Shown piece after piece: positions 60,286 to 64,000 of a stretch of 64,000 nucleotides of DNA (its first letter is position 1; each line of letters opens with the position of its first letter). The stretch lies in NCBI RefSeq assembly GCF_003048255.1, contig NZ_CP028487.1, positions 2,046,001-2,110,000 on the forward strand. Direction: 5' to 3'. The notes below the pieces were generated by a model. The model was given only the letters and a program-made list of their open reading frames with translations, did not search any database and was not told the origin of the DNA. Origin of the DNA: Yersinia massiliensis. GTDB taxonomy: Bacteria > Pseudomonadota > Gammaproteobacteria > Enterobacterales > Enterobacteriaceae. Position numbers and translations under genes: made by a program.

Positions 60286-60568
60286 CTCATCGGGATGAAA
60301 AGATAAAAAACCAAATTAAATACCGGTTAAAAAACCATTAAGGACAGATAAAATCCAGCAAACTAATAGTTGTCTCACGTATTCATTACAAAAACATGCG
60401 ATATATAGAATGTCCGCACTAACCTAAATTCCAGTTGGCTTATCTTTCTGCACCTTACGCAGTAATAAGCCTCTTTCCTTGCGGTATTTATTTCTTGAAC
60501 GATTGAAAGTGACTTAGCGTTCACTATAAATCGCCATATGAATATATTATAAATTCCAGGAGCTGGGT
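60286..60568. promoter_or_regulatory. lgoR-lgoT intergenic region
   Basis: 283 bases with no gene. The stretch includes an AT-rich segment (ACCGGTTAAAAAACC at about 60321-60335) and probably the lgoT promoter; no operator like the one at 59312 is evident. Confidence 0.4.
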
Positions 60569-61939
60569 GTGGATAAAAACAATGTCGTCATAAATCATGA
60601 TGCAGGGGTATTAAACCCTATATCAGATGAAGTTCCAGAAATTTCGCCAAACACAGAACGTTCTGCCCGTATTAAGCGAATTCAAACCGTTGCTATGATT
60701 TTATTATTCTTAGCAGCAGTGATTAACTTTCTAGACCGCAGCTCTTTATCTGTCGCGAATCTGACTATTCGTGAGGAATTAGGGCTAAGTGCGACAGAAA
60801 TTGGATTCCTACTTTCTGCGTTTTCATTGGCCTACGGTATTGCTCAGCTACCTTGTGGCCCATTGTTGGATCGTAAAGGCCCGCGCATTATGCTTGGGTT
60901 GGGGATGTTCGTTTGGTCATTTTTCCAAGCGCTATCAGGCGCAGTACATACCTTTACGCAATTTATTCTGGTGCGTATTGGGTTGGGTATTGGTGAAGCG
61001 CCAATGAACCCTTGTGGCGTAAAGGTCATCAATGATTGGTTTAACATTAAAGAGCGCGGTTTACCGATGGGGATATTCAACTCCGCGTCTACGATCGGTC
61101 TTGCCATCAGCCCACCTATTTTAGCGGCGATGATGATGATGATTGGCTGGCGTGGGATGTTTATTACCATCGGTATTTTAGGAATTGTGCTCTCTATTGG
61201 CTGGTACATGCTTTATCGGAATCGGGAAAGTATTAACCTCACTGAAGCAGAGCAGAAATATCTTGATGCAGGCAGTGTCAATGCTAGCCGTAAGCCAATG
61301 AATTTTAAAGAATGGCGTGGCTTGTTTAGAAACCGCACTATGTGGGGGATGATGTTGGGTTTTAGTGGTGTTAACTACACCGCTTGGTTGTACCTGGTTT
61401 GGTTACCGGGTTATTTACAGACGACCTATCATTTGAATCTGACAAGTACAGGGATGTTTGCTTCCATTCCCTTTATTTTGGGTGCTGCTGGGATGCTATG
61501 TAATGGCTTCGTGACTGACTTCTTGGTACGTAAAGGGATGGCACCCTTAAAAAGCCGTAAGGTATGCATTGCTACCGGGATGTTATTGTCAGCGGCATTC
61601 ACCTCTGTTGTGGTACGTGCTGATACGACAGGAAGTGCGGTGGTATTAATCGGCATGGCGCTATTTTGTATCCACTTTGCTGGGACTTCATGTTGGGGGC
61701 TAATTCATGTGGCGGTATCTTCCCGTATGACGGCTTCAGTCGGGAGTATCCAGAATTTTGCTAGCTTTATATTTGCCTCATTTGCTCCCGTGGTCACAGG
61801 CTGGATAGTCGATACCACGCATTCATTTAGTTTGGCATTAACCATTTGTGCATGTGTCACCGTTTTGGGGGCGCTGTCATACATCTTTATTGTGCGCGAG
61901 CCAATTTTGGATACTGCGAAACCAGATACTGCAAAATAA
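60569..61939 (+). CDS. lgoT: L-galactonate transporter, MFS anion:cation symporter family
   Basis: This 456-residue protein starts with GTG after CCAGGAG and has 12 membrane helices. The ACS-family signature is VINFLDRSSLSVAN (helix 1), FSLAYGIAQLPCGPLLDRKGPR (helix 2-3 loop, shown in part), and GIGEAPMNPCGVKVINDWF. Pattern agreement with my recollection of E. coli YjjL/LgoT is high along the entire length. Hexonate-proton symport is expected. A strong convergent terminator follows. Confidence 0.9.
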   Translation: MDKNNVVINHDAGVLNPISDEVPEISPNTERSARIKRIQTVAMILLFLAAVINFLDRSSLSVANLTIREELGLSATEIGFLLSAFSLAYGIAQLPCGPLLDRKGPRIMLGLGMFVWSFFQALSGAVHTFTQFILVRIGLGIGEAPMNPCGVKVINDWFNIKERGLPMGIFNSASTIGLAISPPILAAMMMMIGWRGMFITIGILGIVLSIGWYMLYRNRESINLTEAEQKYLDAGSVNASRKPMNFKEWRGLFRNRTMWGMMLGFSGVNYTAWLYLVWLPGYLQTTYHLNLTSTGMFASIPFILGAAGMLCNGFVTDFLVRKGMAPLKSRKVCIATGMLLSAAFTSVVVRADTTGSAVVLIGMALFCIHFAGTSCWGLIHVAVSSRMTASVGSIQNFASFIFASFAPVVTGWIVDTTHSFSLALTICACVTVLGALSYIFIVREPILDTAKPDTAK

Positions 61940-61948
61940 TAAGCGTTA

Positions 61949-61975
61949 GGCCGGTAGGTTAATGTTCTACCGGCC
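61949..61975. terminator. convergent terminator between lgoT and the EamA gene
   Basis: GGCCGGTAG (61949-61957) pairs with CTACCGGCC (61967-61975). Confidence 0.65.
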
Positions 61976-61981
61976 AGCGGA

Positions 61982-62902
61982 TTATCGTGGTGATTGCAAA
62001 TCGTGACGGCGCTTAAACCATGATTGGATAGTCCTAGGGCGAGAGAACATCACCAAGTTACCCAGTAGGATTAAGAGTAAACCCATAATGGCATTGAGAT
62101 GCCAATGATACCCCTCATAGAAAGTCGAAATGGTCAGCGCAACTAATGGAAATAACAATGTGCTGTAAGCTGCGCCACTGGCACCAATGCGCCCTATCAG
62201 GCTGAAATAGGCCGCAAATGCAATGACGGACCCGAAAATCGCGAGATACAGTAATGAGCCTAAATAGCGTGATGTTAACTCGATAGTGAATGAGTGATGT
62301 TGAATTAAGCTGAAGATGCCCATCAATATCGCGCCATACGTCATGGCATAAGCGTTAGTGGAAAGAATGTCTAAACCTTGGCGCTGATGGCGGCTACTGA
62401 TCATATTCCCTAAAGAAAAGCCGTAGGTGCCGAGTAGACTTAAGCCAATCCCTTTTAATAATTCTGGCGCGATTTGCGCCGCGGTTAAATCTTGCCAAAA
62501 TAGTGCCACTATCCCAGTTAAACCAAGAATACTGGCAGGTAGAAAATTAGGGCTGAGGCGCTGGCGGAAGAAGATCATGCCATTGACGGCGTTAAAGAGA
62601 ACGGCCATCGAGAATATAACGGATTCCAGACCGCTGCTAATATAGGCTGCAGCATGATAGAAACAGTAAAAATTAAAAGCAAAGACACAAAAACCTTGTG
62701 CCACACAAAAAAGGTGGTCACGCAATTTAAGATGCCGTAAACGGCGGGCTAGCAATAAAGCAATGACCATGACTCCCGCCGCTAGGGCGAATCGATAAAA
62801 TATAGAGACTGTAATGGCAACATCGCCTTGCTGCTGTAGGGTGATAGCAATCCACGTTGTTCCCCAAATGATAACAACCAGAAAATAAAGCAGCGCATTC
62901 AT
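61982..62902 (-). CDS. EamA/DMT-family transporter
   Basis: This 306-residue protein has ten hydrophobic helices in two EamA repeats (about 1-135 and 145-285), with typical LVVIIWGTTWIAI at the start and an FGSVIAFAAYFSLI stretch in the second repeat. It is an exporter of metabolites or amino acids by family; the substrate is not apparent. It is divergent from an AraC regulator with a 170-base gap, which suggests regulation by that protein. Confidence 0.88.
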   Translation of the reverse strand: MNALLYFLVVIIWGTTWIAITLQQQGDVAITVSIFYRFALAAGVMVIALLLARRLRHLKLRDHLFCVAQGFCVFAFNFYCFYHAAAYISSGLESVIFSMAVLFNAVNGMIFFRQRLSPNFLPASILGLTGIVALFWQDLTAAQIAPELLKGIGLSLLGTYGFSLGNMISSRHQRQGLDILSTNAYAMTYGAILMGIFSLIQHHSFTIELTSRYLGSLLYLAIFGSVIAFAAYFSLIGRIGASGAAYSTLLFPLVALTISTFYEGYHWHLNAIMGLLLILLGNLVMFSRPRTIQSWFKRRHDLQSPR

Positions 62903-63069
62903 ATTTTTTTCTCATCACTTTTCTAAAACATCAGTATCTGACATCCCGATAAATTCAGCTTTCAGTGGCTTGCTGACAATTGCAAAAACTTGCGCATTTT
63001 TGAGATAAATAGTGGGCAAAGATGGTTTGGCGCATAACAAGTCATTAAACTGATGCCATCGGCGTTATT

Positions 63070-63957
63070 ATGGATGTCAGTGTGATGGTTGAACGATATC
63101 AAGCTTTTGAAACCTTACGGGAACATAAAGCACGTTTGCATGATTGCGTGCAACTTGGCTCGGGTATTCAACTGGCTGCGTGGTCTAATCGGGATGATTG
63201 CGTCACACAAGAAAGCCCTGATCATCACACCCTGAGCTTATATGTTGCTGATGGTTATGAGTGTTACCACAAAACTCGGGCAGGATGGAAAAATGGTGGG
63301 GGGCCGGATCGTTTCTGTATTATGCCAAAAGGCAGCTTATCCAGTTGGGATGTCAGGGACGATTTATCATTCGTACATTTGTATTGTACCGACCAACATT
63401 TGCGCCACTTAGCAGAGCAAATCTGGGAGCGAAGTCCTGAGTCGATTCAAGTTGATGAACGTGTCTTCGCCGAAGATCAGCAAATAACCGTTCTGTATCG
63501 CCAATTTTTACTTAATTGCGATTGGCAAGAGCAAGCGAATCATCTGGCGCTGAGCAGTGCATCTACCTTGCTGATGACACATCTGCTGAAAAACTACACG
63601 CAGTTACAATGGGCTTTACCTGGTATTCGCGGTGGATTAGCACCTGCGGTCTTAAAAAGAGTCAAAGAGTATATCGATGCCTATCTCTCAGAACCGCTGC
63701 TCCTGTCAGATCTGGCTGAACAAGCGGGATTAAGTGAGTTTCACTTTGCAAGAATGTTCAAGCAAAGTACTGGACTGGCCCCCCATCAATTTGTACTGAA
63801 AATGCGTTTGTATCATGCCGAGCAATTATTAAAACACAGCATGATGCCGCTGATTCAAATTGCCTTGGCATGCGGTTTTAGTTCAGCCAGCCACTTTAGT
63901 AATTGCTTTAAAATGGCATACGGATTCACACCATCGTCAATGCGACAGAGTAAATGA
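63070..63957 (+). CDS. AraC-family transcriptional regulator
   Basis: This 295-residue protein (or 290 if ATG 63085 is used) has an N-terminal cupin-like sensing domain (about 10-150). The double helix-turn-helix of the AraC family covers about 190-293: LLLSDLAEQAGLSEFHFARMFKQSTGLAPHQF region and IQIALACGFSSASHFSNCFKMAYGFTPS (each seen in part). It is divergent from the EamA exporter, so it likely activates it in response to a ligand. Neither start has a strong ribosome site. Confidence 0.88.
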   Translation: MDVSVMVERYQAFETLREHKARLHDCVQLGSGIQLAAWSNRDDCVTQESPDHHTLSLYVADGYECYHKTRAGWKNGGGPDRFCIMPKGSLSSWDVRDDLSFVHLYCTDQHLRHLAEQIWERSPESIQVDERVFAEDQQITVLYRQFLLNCDWQEQANHLALSSASTLLMTHLLKNYTQLQWALPGIRGGLAPAVLKRVKEYIDAYLSEPLLLSDLAEQAGLSEFHFARMFKQSTGLAPHQFVLKMRLYHAEQLLKHSMMPLIQIALACGFSSASHFSNCFKMAYGFTPSSMRQSK

Positions 63958-64000
63958 CTACAGTGTAAATAACTAAAGTGGGCAACTTAAATCACCTTCA

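Overview
The window looks like the chromosome of an enteric gammaproteobacterium, most probably Yersinia. This is an inference from recalled protein similarity (an lgo/uxaB cluster, a ytfG/ytfH pair, an O-antigen ligase next to a glycosyltransferase); no database search was run. About the first half is a lambdoid, HK97-like siphovirus prophage that enters the window already in progress. The second half is accessory DNA followed by ordinary chromosome.

Prophage, 1 to about 31.8 kb, possibly to 36.6 kb. Positions 1-1413 hold the immunity switch: an S24-type repressor on the minus strand, a Cro-like gene on the plus strand, and two operator pairs (14 bp, CTAA-N6-TTAG) laid over recognisable pL and pR promoters. 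Next is a tightly overlapped early operon (1451-7264): CII-like regulator, DUF4222 protein, HTH replication protein, a PAPS-reductase/Dam-methylase fusion, a Rha/KilAC antirepressor, a DUF968 nuclease-like protein and antiterminator Q. Lysis genes (holin, GH19 endolysin, Rz/Rz1) lie at 8215-9711. Two small genes follow, one under a promoter with an apparent LexA box, and then an HNH endonuclease. Head and tail genes in HK97 order run from 10843 to 31580. They include a canonical A-AAA-AAG frameshift site between the two tail-assembly chaperone frames and a lipoprotein inserted between tail genes K and I. No integrase is present; it should lie left of position 1.

Right end of the element and relics, 31.8-40.4 kb. 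A pertactin-like autotransporter and a LuxR-type regulator, both AT-rich, lie between the tail fibre and a 54-base 3' fragment of tRNA-Leu(UAA) at 36550-36603. That fragment is the likely attR, so these two genes are candidate lysogenic-conversion cargo. Beyond it lie a broken P2-like gene D, a broken IS3-family orfA, and a multi-spanning membrane protein with a possible GT-C glycosyltransferase motif. A short imperfect repeat of the gene D tail flanks this segment.

Chromosomal part, 40.4-64 kb. First comes a five-gene group (DcuC-like carrier, RpiR regulator, fumarase/PcaB-superfamily lyase with altered active-site residues, general porin, secreted SGNH hydrolase) that looks like an uncharacterised catabolic module. 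Then come an LPS glycosyltransferase and O-antigen ligase, an Aer-like chemoreceptor, a DUF2461 protein, MetY, the divergent pair ytfG/ytfH, a YciI-like protein, a complete L-galactonate module (uxaB-lgoD, lgoR, lgoT) feeding tagaturonate to altronate, and a divergent EamA exporter/AraC regulator pair.
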